From: Sphingomonas insulae
GTDB taxonomy: Bacteria > Pseudomonadota > Alphaproteobacteria > Sphingomonadales > Sphingomonadaceae
DNA length: 64,000 nt
Assembly (NCBI RefSeq): GCF_010450875.1
Contig: NZ_CP048422.1
Span: 3,259,001-3,323,000 of the forward strand
Reading direction: 5' to 3'
Shown: piece by piece, positions 9,441-18,093 of the stretch
How positions within the stretch are numbered: position 1 is the stretch's first letter
How the letters are laid out: the number at the start of each line of letters is the position of its first letter
Notes under the pieces: model-generated
Databases searched by the model: none
The model's input: the letters and a program-made list of their open reading frames with translations, nothing else
Told to the model about the DNA's origin: nothing
Program-made: the position numbers and the translations under genes

Positions 9441-9476
9441 CAATTGTAAAAGCAAATTGTCAAATAGATTGTGACA
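9441..9476. promoter_or_regulatory. AT-rich promoter/operator candidate upstream of the receptor
   Basis: In the 240-bp gap between the receptor and GH2 genes there is a sharp AT-rich island. It contains ATTGT three times, at 9443, 9456 and 9468 (steps of 13 and 12 bases). On the minus strand a perfect -35-like TTGACA lies at 9463-9458; a matching -10 hexamer is not clear. It is the best place for the receptor promoter and a regulator site, possibly for the ROK repressor encoded just upstream. This is inferred from composition and position only. Confidence 0.35.
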
Positions 9477-9544
9477 GCAATGCTCACATGCTCGCCGCAC
9501 TGCCGGTGGACCGAGGATATTCCCGCGTTTTCCGATGTCTGGCG

Positions 9545-11533
9545 TCAGGGCGCGGCTGTCTGGCCCCATAACGGCGCCGCCATGCGCGCGAGCGCCGCCG
9601 CCGGCGCCTTGGCTTGCGCCCGGTCATAGGTCAGCAATCCGTTGATTTCGTCCTCGACGTCCGTCGTCTGCGTATAGACCGATGCGCTGAGCCCGCGGGT
9701 CGCCGCCTGGCGGATCACCTCGTCCATCTTGCGCTTGAACCGGGCCAGATAGTCCTGCTCGCCCGCCGCCGTCTGATAGCCCCAGTTGCGCTTGCCGGGA
9801 CGCCATACGCGCCCCGCCACGGGCAGGCCGATGCCGCCATATTCGCCGATGACGATCGCGCGCGTCGCCTGCCGGGTCGGCACGTTCGGCACGTCTTCAT
9901 AGGTGTGGATGTCGAAGACGTCGGATGCGCCGGGGGCGACATCCAGCCAGCCGCTGTCGGCATTGACCAGCCGCCCCGGGTCCATGCCCTTCACCAGGCG
10001 GGCGAGCGTCGCCGAATCATACTGGCCCCAGCCCTCGTTGTTCACCACCCACATGACGATCGAGGGAAAGGCGCGCAGCTGGCCGACCATGCGGGTCAGC
10101 TCCAGCTGGTTCTGCGCCATCACCTCGCCCGACAGCACCGCCTGGCTCTGGCTCGATCCGGTGACGAACTGGTCTTCGCCGCCGCCCGACGGCATGTCCT
10201 GCCAGACGAGCATGCCCAATCGATCCGCATCGTAATAATAGCGTGCCGGCTCCACCTTGATGTGCTTGCGCACCATGTTGAACCCTGCCTGCTTCAGGAA
10301 GACGAGGTCGCTGCGCATCGCCTCCTCGGACGGCGGCGTCAGCAGTCCGTCCGGCCACCAGCCCTGGTCGAGCGTTCCGTGCTGGAACAGCGGCCGGTTG
10401 TTGAGCAGCAGCACCGGTTGCCCGGCGACGGCACCCTGCCCCACCGAAATCTTGCGCATGCCGAAATAGCTGTCGACCCGGTCGCGTGCAGGCCCCTCGA
10501 CCGCTGCCGCGGCGTAACGGCGTTCCTCGGCGCGGGTGAAACGCGCGTCATAGGCCTGCCGGTCGCGCTCGGTCATTCCCGCATAGGGATCGCGCACCGT
10601 GACCAGTTCCGCGGTCAGGTCGTACAGGAATGGATCGCCCGGCGACCACAGATGCGGGCTCGGGATGGTCAGGCTTGTACGCCGGTTGGCGCGGATCACC
10701 GTCGATGCGATCGGCTTGCCACCCGCCGCGACCGTCAGCCGCACGGCATCGCGATCCTCCGCCCAGCCGCTCAGCGCGACATCGACATCCACGACGCCGC
10801 GGTCGATGTCGGGCGTGGCGCGGACGTCGGCGACGTGCAGCTTGGGGACCGGCTCCAGCCAGACGGTCTGCCAGATGCCGCTCGACGCGGTGTACCAGAT
10901 GCCGTTGGGGTCGAGCGACTGCTTGCCGCGCGGCTGGCTACCGGCGGAGGTCGGGTCGGCGACCTGTACCACCAATTCGTTCTCGCCCGCGCGCAATTGC
11001 CGGGTGATGTCGAATCCGAACGCATCGGATCCACCGCGGTGCGCGCCGACGGGCGCGCCGTTCACCCACACCGTCGCCTCGAAATCGACCGCGCCGAAAT
11101 GAAGGATGACGTTCTGCCCGGCCCAGTCGGCCGGGACGGTGAAGCTGCGCCGATACCAGATGCGGTCGTCCGGACCGACCTTGCGCATGACACCCGACAG
11201 GCGCGATTCGACCGGGAACGGGACCAGGATCGTGCCGTCCATCCTGGCCGGTTGCGGGGCGGCGGCCGGGGTGATGGCATAGCGCCACAGCCCGTTGAGG
11301 TTCTGCCATGCGGCCCGCTTCAACTGCGGCCGGGGATAGCTGCGCCAGGCATTGTCCGCGGTGACCTCGCGCCCCCACCGCGTGACGAGATTGCTGTAGA
11401 CCTGCGCCGGCGGCGTGGTTTGCGCGACGGCCGCGGTCGACGCGATCGCCAGCCACAGGCATACGATCCGTCCGATGACCGCCTGCCGGGTCCCTGTCTG
11501 CCGGGTCCCCGTTTTCCGGGCCACTGTCTGCAT
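9545..11533 (-). CDS. GH2-family glycoside hydrolase, exported
   Basis: 662 residues with the GH2 order: sugar-binding jelly roll, immunoglobulin-like domain, TIM barrel. The ATG at 11533 follows GGGAGAG. A short tandem repeat (TGTRQ TGTRQ) precedes a signal sequence (IVCLWLAIASTAAVAQ). The acid/base is Glu500 in VVNNEGWGQ and the nucleophile Glu564 in VIGEYGGIG. GH2 covers beta-galactosidases, beta-mannosidases and beta-glucuronidases; the sequence alone does not separate them here. In a mannosidase locus, cleavage of the beta-mannose of an N-glycan core is an attractive guess only. The gene lies 46 bases after the ROK regulator stop, so the two may be co-transcribed. Confidence 0.9.
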   Translation of the reverse strand: MQTVARKTGTRQTGTRQAVIGRIVCLWLAIASTAAVAQTTPPAQVYSNLVTRWGREVTADNAWRSYPRPQLKRAAWQNLNGLWRYAITPAAAPQPARMDGTILVPFPVESRLSGVMRKVGPDDRIWYRRSFTVPADWAGQNVILHFGAVDFEATVWVNGAPVGAHRGGSDAFGFDITRQLRAGENELVVQVADPTSAGSQPRGKQSLDPNGIWYTASSGIWQTVWLEPVPKLHVADVRATPDIDRGVVDVDVALSGWAEDRDAVRLTVAAGGKPIASTVIRANRRTSLTIPSPHLWSPGDPFLYDLTAELVTVRDPYAGMTERDRQAYDARFTRAEERRYAAAAVEGPARDRVDSYFGMRKISVGQGAVAGQPVLLLNNRPLFQHGTLDQGWWPDGLLTPPSEEAMRSDLVFLKQAGFNMVRKHIKVEPARYYYDADRLGMLVWQDMPSGGGEDQFVTGSSQSQAVLSGEVMAQNQLELTRMVGQLRAFPSIVMWVVNNEGWGQYDSATLARLVKGMDPGRLVNADSGWLDVAPGASDVFDIHTYEDVPNVPTRQATRAIVIGEYGGIGLPVAGRVWRPGKRNWGYQTAAGEQDYLARFKRKMDEVIRQAATRGLSASVYTQTTDVEDEINGLLTYDRAQAKAPAAALARMAAPLWGQTAAP

Positions 11534-11579
11534 GCATTCTCTCCCGTAAAATCGCGACGGGAACGGGGCGGCAGCGGTG

Positions 11580-12791
11580 TCAGTCCGTCCGCACCCCCGC
11601 TCCCTCGTCCGAATCCTTCCAGAGCGCGCCGGCCTTGGGCAGCAGGAAATGGCTGAACGGCAGCACCGCCGCACCCACCGCCGGCGCGTCTTCCGACAGC
11701 GCCGCCCGCCGCACCGGCGCGGTCTGCGGCGCATCGGTGGCGCCGCCGATCAGCGTATTCACCCGGTCCGCCAGTCGCTCCACCAGCCGGCTGGGCAGTC
11801 GCCCGCCGATCAGCACGACCGCCGGGTCGATCAGGCAGTTGATCGCATCCAGCGGCGTGCACAGCGTCACCGCCGCCTGCTCGACCCAGGCCTCCACGCA
11901 GGCATCGACCGCCGGGTCCCAGTCCGCCTGGTGCAGCACCCGGTCGATGCCGAAGCCGCCGCGCGACAGGTGCGCTGCCAGCCCGGACAGCGACACCAGC
12001 GTCTGCACCGTCTCGCGACCACCGGACGCCCCGCCGACGGTCATGAATCCCAGTTCGCCGCTGCGGCCATGCACGCCGCGGACATAGGCGCCATCGGCGA
12101 CGAAGCCGCCGCCCAGCCCCGACGACACCAGGATATAGAAGAAGCTGTTGTAGCTTTGCCCCAGCCCCAGCTGCATCTCGCCGGTGGCGGCGGCGGCGGC
12201 GTCGTTCTCGACGAAGACCGGCAGGCGCAACGGCTCGTCGAACAGCGTGGCCATGTCGATGCCGTCCCAGGCGGCATAGGCCGCCGGACGCCCCGGCAGC
12301 GCCACCCGGCCGAGGTCGTCCGGGCGCGCGACGCCGATGCCCACCAGCTTGGCGGGGTCGACCTTGGCGCTTTGCAGCAACGTCCGGATCGAGCGGCGGT
12401 ACAGCGTGCGGACATCGTCGGGCAGCGCGAAATCGATCTCGATCGATTTTCGCGCCATGATCTGCGCGGAAAAATCGACCAGCACGATCGTGATGTGGTC
12501 GCGGTCGATGTTGACGCCGATCGAATAGCAGGCATCGCGCCGCACGACGAGGTTGGTCGGCGGCTGGCCGCGGCCGCCGCGCCGCTGGCCCGCCTCCTCG
12601 ATCATGCCCTCCTGCAACAGCCGGCGGGTGATGTTGGCGATGGCGGGGCCGGTCAGCCCGGTGATCCGTGCCAGGTCGACCCGGGTCAGCGAACCGCCGA
12701 GGCGGATGGCGTGCAGCGTCACGCGCTGGTTGTGGTCGGCGACCCGTTCCAGATTGGTCCCCGACAGCCGGGGCGGCGTGCTGCGCGTCAT
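11580..12791 (-). CDS. ROK-family transcriptional repressor
   Basis: About 403 residues: an N-terminal winged helix (residues about 15-75, with LTRVDLARITGLTGPAIANITRRLL) followed by a ROK sugar-binding fold, the NagC/XylR/Mlc plan. It is the likely local regulator of the mannan locus, released by a sugar ligand. The ATG at 12791 is taken; an in-frame TTG lies 12 bases upstream and neither has a strong ribosome site. The segment after GELGFMTVGG lacks the Cys cluster (CxCGxxGC type) that binds zinc in typical ROK proteins, so metal binding is probably lost. It is transcribed away from the ROK kinase across a 336-bp gap. Confidence 0.9.
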   Translation of the reverse strand: MTRSTPPRLSGTNLERVADHNQRVTLHAIRLGGSLTRVDLARITGLTGPAIANITRRLLQEGMIEEAGQRRGGRGQPPTNLVVRRDACYSIGVNIDRDHITIVLVDFSAQIMARKSIEIDFALPDDVRTLYRRSIRTLLQSAKVDPAKLVGIGVARPDDLGRVALPGRPAAYAAWDGIDMATLFDEPLRLPVFVENDAAAAATGEMQLGLGQSYNSFFYILVSSGLGGGFVADGAYVRGVHGRSGELGFMTVGGASGGRETVQTLVSLSGLAAHLSRGGFGIDRVLHQADWDPAVDACVEAWVEQAAVTLCTPLDAINCLIDPAVVLIGGRLPSRLVERLADRVNTLIGGATDAPQTAPVRRAALSEDAPAVGAAVLPFSHFLLPKAGALWKDSDEGAGVRTD

Positions 12792-13127
12792 GCGCTGCGG
12801 CAATCACGGGCGGTGCGCGGCAGGCGCAACAGGCGCTGCGGGGTCATGGTCGGCTGTTCAGGCGGCATATCGGGGCATCCTCGTCCACCCCGCATGGTCG
12901 CAATCCGGAATGTCCGGGCCGGCGCGAAACGGGGTCGGGCCGGCAGCATGGTCGAACGGACCGGACGCACGCAAGATGGCCATGCCGCCTGTCCCCACTC
13001 CGCCCTCTCCCATCTGCCTGTTTGAATTATGCAATTTGATGTTCTAATCCGCTTCCGCGGTCTTGCAAGAGCTGGCGTCCAATCGGCCGGAGACCCTGAC
13101 GGAACAGGCAAGAGGAGCGTGCGCATC
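12792..13127. other. Divergent intergenic region between ROK repressor and ROK kinase
   Basis: 336 bases without a credible gene. Most of it is GC-rich and featureless, apart from an AT-rich stretch at about 13018-13050 that holds a promoter-like element for the kinase-GH92 pair. No obvious promoter for the repressor was seen on the other strand. Confidence 0.5.
13022..13050 (+). promoter_or_regulatory. Putative promoter of the kinase-GH92 operon
   Basis: TTGAAT (13022-13027), 17 bases, then TAATCC (13045-13050), inside the only AT-rich segment of the divergent gap. The spacer contains CAATTTG, whose complement CAAATTG also occurs in the AT-rich island before the receptor (9453-9459), a possible shared operator core. 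The kinase start lies 78 bases downstream. Confidence 0.35.
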
Positions 13128-14093
13128 GTGGGTCATCAAACATCGGATGCAGCGCCGCCGCCGTTCGCCGGGGTCGAGCTGGGCGGCACCAAATGCGTCT
13201 GCACGTTGGCCTACGGACCCGATCGCATCGTCGACCAGTGCACGATTCACACCACCGGGCCGGACGAGACGCGCGATGCCATCCGCGCGGTCTTGCGCCA
13301 GTGGCATGGCGACCACGGTCTGCGCGGCATCGGCATCGCATCCTTCGGTCCGGTCTGCCTCGACCCTGCCGATCCACGCTACGGCAGCATCCTTGCCACC
13401 AACAAACCGGGCTGGCGCGATACCGACGTCATCGGGGTGGCGACGGAATTCGGCGTGCCCGTCGGCTTCGACACCGACGTCAACGCCGCCGCGCTGGCGG
13501 AAATCCGCTGGGGCTCGGGCCGGGGCCTGCGCGATTTCGCCTATGTCACCGTCGGCACCGGGATCGGCGTCGGCCTGATCGTCCACGGCCAGCCCACCCG
13601 CGGCATCGGCCATAGCGAGATCGGCCACATCCGCGTGCCACGCCTGCCCGGCGACCACGTCGCCAGCGCGTGCCGCTACCATGACGATTGCGTCGAGGGG
13701 CTGGCATCGGGCAGCGCGCTGGTCGTGCGGCTCGGCGGGCGCGATGCCGCCGGCCTGTCCGCCGACGATCCGGTCTGGGACCCGATGATCGCCGCCCTTG
13801 CCGCAATGTGCCATGCGCTCGTCGCCACCACGGGGCCGTGGCGGATCGCGATCGGCGGCGGCGTGTTCGAACGCCAGCCGCATCTGCATGCCCGGGTGCA
13901 GGCCGCGCTGATCGCCAGCCTGGCCGGCTATATCGACATTCCCACCGATCGCCCGTTCGTCACCGCGCCTGCGCTGGGGCAATTGACCGGGCCGCTCGGT
14001 TCGATCGCACTCGCCGAGACGGCGTGGGCGGTGGCCGACGCGCCCGATACGGCGCGCACCGACGCACCAATCCTCCTGCACCAGAACGGATGA
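13128..14093 (+). CDS. ROK-family sugar kinase (fructokinase/mannokinase type)
   Basis: About 321 residues. It phosphorylates a hexose, by context probably mannose or fructose, in the cytoplasm. The ATP-binding ELGGTKC and catalytic FDTDVNAAA are intact. The zinc site reads GHSEIGHIRVP, then CRYHDDCVEGLASG, the fructokinase-type ROK pattern. The GTG at 13128 lies ten bases after AGAGGAG; the GTG at 13119 is too close to that site, and the ATG at 13029 would add a non-conserved leader inside the promoter. The stop overlaps the GH92 start (ATGA), implying translational coupling. A paralogue lies at 57205-58125. Preferred sugar cannot be read from sequence. Confidence 0.9.
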   Translation: MGHQTSDAAPPPFAGVELGGTKCVCTLAYGPDRIVDQCTIHTTGPDETRDAIRAVLRQWHGDHGLRGIGIASFGPVCLDPADPRYGSILATNKPGWRDTDVIGVATEFGVPVGFDTDVNAAALAEIRWGSGRGLRDFAYVTVGTGIGVGLIVHGQPTRGIGHSEIGHIRVPRLPGDHVASACRYHDDCVEGLASGSALVVRLGGRDAAGLSADDPVWDPMIAALAAMCHALVATTGPWRIAIGGGVFERQPHLHARVQAALIASLAGYIDIPTDRPFVTAPALGQLTGPLGSIALAETAWAVADAPDTARTDAPILLHQNG

Positions 14094-16438
14094 TCCCGAT
14101 GTCGTTCCTGCGCTCCGGCCTCGCCGCCGCCCTCCTCGGCACCATCCTGACCGGCGGTGCCGCCGCCGGGCAGGTCGCGCCGGCATCATCGACACCCGGC
14201 GACGCGGTCGATCCCTTCATCGGCACCGGCGGTGAAGGCCACACCTTTCCCGGTGCGGTGGCGCCGTTCGGCATGGTGCAATTGTCGCCGGACACCGACA
14301 CCTCGTGCGTCATCCGCACCTGCTACGGCCACGCCGCCGGCTATCGCTACGACGATCCGACGATCGAGGGGTTCAGCCACACCCATTTTTCGGGCGCAGG
14401 CCATTCCGATCTCGGCGACGTCCTCGTCATGCCGGTCGCCGGCGATACCGTGGCGATGGACCCCGGCACCCCTGCCGCTCCGGGCTATCGCTCGCGCTTC
14501 CGCCACGCGACGGAGGTTGCGAGGCCCGGCTATTACGCCGTGACGCTCGACGGGCCGCAGGTGCGCGCCGAAATGACCGCCGGCACCCGGATCGGCGTCC
14601 ACCGCTATCGTTTCCCCAGGGGCAAGGCGGCGCATCTGGTCGTCGACCTGCGATCGTCCCTCTACAATTACCCCGGCAAGATCCTCTGGTCGGGGCTGCA
14701 CCTGCGCGCCGATGGCGTCCTCACCGGCTTCCGTGAGACCCGCGGCTGGGCGCCCGGCCGCAAGCTGTTCTTCGCCATGCGCTTTTCCGCACCGCTGGTC
14801 GGCCATGCCCTGGTCAACCGGGAAACCGACGTGCCGTACAAGGGCTTCCAGGGCCCCGGCCGCGGCAGCGATGCGCTGGCCGAAAAGCTCGGCCGCGCGA
14901 TGGAGGCACGGCTCGACTTCGGCACGCTCGACGCCCCGCTGGAAGTGAAGGTCGGCCTGTCGGGCGTCGATGAGGCCGGCGCGCTCGCCAACCTCGACGC
15001 AGAGCCGGGCAACTTCGATGCGGTGATGCAGCGCACGCAGGCCGGCTGGAATACGGCACTGGGCGCGATCGACTTCGAGGCGGAGGGGCCGATGCGCCGC
15101 ATCTTCGCCACCGCCCTCTATCACAGCCTGATTGCGCCCAGCGTGTGGAGCGACGACGACGGGCGCTATCGCGGCCCCGACGACCAGGTACACCAGGCGA
15201 GCGGCTTCACCATGCGCTCGACCTTTTCGCTCTGGGACACCTTCCGCGCCGAACATCCGCTGCTGACGCTGATCCAGCCCGAACGGACGACCACCGACAT
15301 CGTCCGCTCGCTGGTCGCCAGCCAGCAGCATAGCCCCGACGGCATCCTGCCGGTGTGGCAGTTCGCCGGGCGAGAGACGTGGACGATGATCGGCTATCAT
15401 GCCGTCCCGGTTATCGCCGACGCCTACATGAAGGGCATTGGCGGCTTCGATGCCGAGGCGGCGTTACAGGCGATGGTCGCAAGCGCCGATCACGCCGCCT
15501 ATGGCGGCCTCGGCGAATATATGCGCCGCGGCTACGTGCCGATCGACAAGGAGCCGGAGGCGGCATCGAAGACGGTCGAATATGCCTATGACGACTGGGC
15601 GATCGCGCAGATGGCCCGCCGCCTGGGCAAGACAGATATTGCCGCCCGTTTCGAAAAGCGCGCCGGCAACTGGCGCAACAGCTTCGATGCGAAATCCGGA
15701 TGGCTGCGCGCACGGCTTTCGAACGGCGCATTCCGCACCCCGTTCGATCCGACCGCGATCAACTACGGATCGGATTATACCGAGGGCAATGCCTGGCAGT
15801 ACAGCTGGTTCGTGCCGCAGGACCAGGCCGGCCTGTTCCGCCTGCTCGGCGGCGACGCCAAAGCGATCGCGAAGCTCGACGCGATGTTCAACTACGACAA
15901 TTCCAAGCTCGACTACAGCCACGCAGAGGATATCGCCGGGCTGATCGGCCAGTATATCCACGGCAACGAACCCAGCCACCACGTCGCCTATCTCTATTCC
16001 TACGCCGGGGCGCCATGGCGGACGCAGGAACGCTTGCGGCAGATCGTCGCCAGCCAATATGGCGCGACGCCCGCGGGCCTCAGCGGCAACGACGATCTCG
16101 GCCAGATGTCCGCCTGGCTGGTGTTCACCGCGCTCGGCTTCTACCCGGTCGCGCCGGGGTCGAACGAATATGTCATCGGCCGCCCCTTCCTGTCGCGCGC
16201 GACGATCGCGCTGCCGGGCGGCAAGCGCTTCGCCATCCGCACCGACAACCTCTCCGATGCCAATCCCTATATCCAGGCGATCACCCTCAACGGCAAACCG
16301 CTCACGCGCAGCTACCTGCGCGATGACGAGATCCGGCAGGGTGGCGAATTGCACGTCACGATGGGGCCGCGCCCCGATCCGGCCTGGGGCAAAGCCAGGG
16401 GCAGCCGCCCGTTCTCGCAATCCACCACCGCGCGCTGA
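14090..16438 (+). CDS. GH92 alpha-mannosidase, exported
   Basis: 782 residues, full-length GH92. A signal peptide covers about the first 27 residues (LAAALLGTILTGGAAAGQ). Motifs are FIGTGGEGHTFPG, PFGMVQLSPDTD, GFSHTHFSGAG, FSLWDTFRAEHPL, HGNEPSHHVAYLY with the expected general acid Glu627, and GNDDLGQMSAWLVFTALGFYP. It should therefore be a conventional calcium-dependent exo-alpha-mannosidase, unlike the HGNQP enzyme at 2699-5059. The ATG at 14090 overlaps the kinase stop; an in-frame ATG three codons on (14099) is an alternative. A strong hairpin follows the stop. Linkage preference (1,2, 1,3 or 1,4) is not evident. Confidence 0.95.
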   Translation: MIPMSFLRSGLAAALLGTILTGGAAAGQVAPASSTPGDAVDPFIGTGGEGHTFPGAVAPFGMVQLSPDTDTSCVIRTCYGHAAGYRYDDPTIEGFSHTHFSGAGHSDLGDVLVMPVAGDTVAMDPGTPAAPGYRSRFRHATEVARPGYYAVTLDGPQVRAEMTAGTRIGVHRYRFPRGKAAHLVVDLRSSLYNYPGKILWSGLHLRADGVLTGFRETRGWAPGRKLFFAMRFSAPLVGHALVNRETDVPYKGFQGPGRGSDALAEKLGRAMEARLDFGTLDAPLEVKVGLSGVDEAGALANLDAEPGNFDAVMQRTQAGWNTALGAIDFEAEGPMRRIFATALYHSLIAPSVWSDDDGRYRGPDDQVHQASGFTMRSTFSLWDTFRAEHPLLTLIQPERTTTDIVRSLVASQQHSPDGILPVWQFAGRETWTMIGYHAVPVIADAYMKGIGGFDAEAALQAMVASADHAAYGGLGEYMRRGYVPIDKEPEAASKTVEYAYDDWAIAQMARRLGKTDIAARFEKRAGNWRNSFDAKSGWLRARLSNGAFRTPFDPTAINYGSDYTEGNAWQYSWFVPQDQAGLFRLLGGDAKAIAKLDAMFNYDNSKLDYSHAEDIAGLIGQYIHGNEPSHHVAYLYSYAGAPWRTQERLRQIVASQYGATPAGLSGNDDLGQMSAWLVFTALGFYPVAPGSNEYVIGRPFLSRATIALPGGKRFAIRTDNLSDANPYIQAITLNGKPLTRSYLRDDEIRQGGELHVTMGPRPDPAWGKARGSRPFSQSTTAR

Positions 16439-16449
16439 CGGCGGCGTCG

Positions 16450-16484
16450 GGGTCGCCGGGCCACACCGTCAGGCCCGGCGACCC
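16450..16484 (+). terminator. Stem-loop terminator after GH92
   Basis: A perfect 13-bp stem (GGGTCGCCGGGCC and complement) with a 9-base loop, followed by GTTTGG, begins 12 bases after the GH92 stop. The T tract is short, so termination may be partial or Rho-assisted. Confidence 0.55.
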
Positions 16485-16522
16485 GTTTGGACAATCGCCG
16501 GCCATACCGGTATGGGCCCGCT

Positions 16523-17404
16523 ATGTTCCGGTCCGAACCGCCGCAGTACGCCGACGATACCCGCGATGCCGATACGATCCCCGACTTCGTCGTGATCGAT
16601 GTCGAAACCGCCTGTTCACGGGTCAGCAGCATCTGCCAGATCGGCATCGTCGGCTTTCGCGATGGTCGGATCGCGTTCGAATATGAAAGCCTGATCGATC
16701 CGCGCGATCGTTTCAGCAGCTTCAACACCCGCATCCACGGCATCGCCGCAGAGCATGTCATCGGCCAGCCCTCATTCGCCGACGTCCACGCCGTCGTCGA
16801 CCGCCATCTCGCCGGACGTCTCACCGTCGCCCATTCCTATTTCGACAAGGGCGCGCTGGCCGCCGCCTGCCGCGTGCACGATCGGGCGGCGATCGACACG
16901 ACCTGGCTTGACAGCGTGCGGGTGGCAAAGCGGGCGTGGCCCGAATTGCCGAGCCACAAGCTCAACGTCGTGTCCCGCCATCTCGGCATCCCGCTGAGGC
17001 ACCACGATGCCCTCAGCGACGCCCGGGCCGCGGGCATGATCGTCGTCCGGGCGATCGAACACACCGGCATCACCCTGGCGGAATGGTCGGCGCCGCCGCC
17101 GTCGCGGCAACGCGCGCCCGCCCCGCCGCCCGCGGGCGGCGGACCGTTGCAAGGACAGCGGATCGCGATCCTCGGCCAGCCCCGCGACGGCCCCCTCGCG
17201 CACCGGATCGCGGCCGCCGGCGGCCGCGTCATGTCGGGCGTGGGCAGCACGACCACGATCCTCGTCGTCGTCGGTGACGAACCGTTCGGCTACGTCCGCT
17301 ACGATGCCGGGTTCCGCAAGGCGGAGGAGCTTCGCCGCGCGGGCCTCGCCATCAGGATCGTGTCCGACCGTCAGTTCGTCGACGAACTCGCCGCCGCCGG
17401 CTGA
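16523..17404 (+). CDS. DEDDh 3'-5' exonuclease with C-terminal BRCT-like domain
   Basis: About 293 residues. Residues 20-185 form a DnaQ-like exonuclease: Exo I VVIDVETA (Asp26, Glu28), Exo II in AHSYFDKGAL, and Exo III HHDALSDARAAG. A proline-rich linker (about 195-210) leads to a BRCT-like fold (QGQRIAILG, then AAAGGRVMSGVGSTTTILVV). This resembles the epsilon-like exonuclease plus BRCT arrangement of some standalone bacterial proteins with a presumed repair role; the replicative epsilon subunit lacks a BRCT domain. The ATG at 16523 is chosen; the longer frame begins with TTG inside the upstream hairpin. The 3' end overlaps the convergent GST gene by 34 bases. Confidence 0.85.
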   Translation: MFRSEPPQYADDTRDADTIPDFVVIDVETACSRVSSICQIGIVGFRDGRIAFEYESLIDPRDRFSSFNTRIHGIAAEHVIGQPSFADVHAVVDRHLAGRLTVAHSYFDKGALAAACRVHDRAAIDTTWLDSVRVAKRAWPELPSHKLNVVSRHLGIPLRHHDALSDARAAGMIVVRAIEHTGITLAEWSAPPPSRQRAPAPPPAGGGPLQGQRIAILGQPRDGPLAHRIAAAGGRVMSGVGSTTTILVVVGDEPFGYVRYDAGFRKAEELRRAGLAIRIVSDRQFVDELAAAG

Positions 17405-18018
17405 CCGGCGGCGCCATCCGCCGGCGACCAGGGCGCGACCCGCTGCATGATGCCGGCGAACAGGTCGGATGCCAGGTGCTGCGCCAGCCAGCGCTGCAAA
17501 TGCGGCAGCGGTTGCGCGTCGAACCACGATCGGTCGACCGCCGCGAACTGCCGGACGAACGGCATGATCGCCGCATCCGCCAGCCCACGCGTCGCCCCGC
17601 AAAGCTGGCCGGCGGCGGCGAGTCGATCGTCCAGGATGCGCAGGAAGCCCAGCCCCTCGCCGCGGTGACGCTCCGGTTCGGCGTCATGCCGCTCGGGATA
17701 TTTGTAGCGGTCGAGGTGATGCTTGAACATGCCGTCGTTGCGGGCGACCAGCGCCGGATCGTCGCGGGCCAGCCACCCCTCCGGGTCCCGCGCGTCCAGC
17801 GCCCAGCGCATGATCTCCAGGCTTTCGTCGATCACCGATCCGTCCGCCATCTGCAGGACCGGCACGGTGCCCTTGGGGGATGCCGCCATCATCGCCGCCG
17901 GCTTGTCCGACAGCCTGACCTCACGCAGCTGATGCTCCACCCCGCCGACCGCCAGCGCCAGCCGCGCGCGCATCGCATAGGGACACCGACGAAAGCTGTA
18001 GAGGACCGGGCCGACCAT
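17371..18018 (-). CDS. Glutathione S-transferase family protein
   Basis: 215 residues with the two-domain GST plan. The N-terminal thioredoxin-like half has YSFRRCPYAMRARLAL (catalytic-type Cys-Pro-Tyr near residue 12), GTVPVLQMADG with the cis-Pro, and the glutathione-contacting DESLEIMRW. The helical C-terminal half includes FLRILDDRLA and GLADAAIMPFVRQFAAVD. The Cys active-site motif suggests a thiol-transferase or dehydroascorbate-reductase-like activity rather than classical conjugation; substrate unknown. The C-terminus ends in a low-complexity Ala/Ser tail inside the overlap with the convergent exonuclease gene. Confidence 0.88.
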   Translation of the reverse strand: MVGPVLYSFRRCPYAMRARLALAVGGVEHQLREVRLSDKPAAMMAASPKGTVPVLQMADGSVIDESLEIMRWALDARDPEGWLARDDPALVARNDGMFKHHLDRYKYPERHDAEPERHRGEGLGFLRILDDRLAAAGQLCGATRGLADAAIMPFVRQFAAVDRSWFDAQPLPHLQRWLAQHLASDLFAGIMQRVAPWSPADGAAGQPAAASSSTN

Positions 18019-18093
18019 CGCCGGCCTATGCCGCGCCTGCCGGCCGCACGATAGTCCCGCCGATGACGGCCGCGCTGCTCGAAAACGCGCGGG

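Noticed and set aside
11577..13025. 482-codon plus-strand frame opposite the ROK repressor
   Set aside because: No recognisable domain, opposite a clear winged-helix ROK gene.
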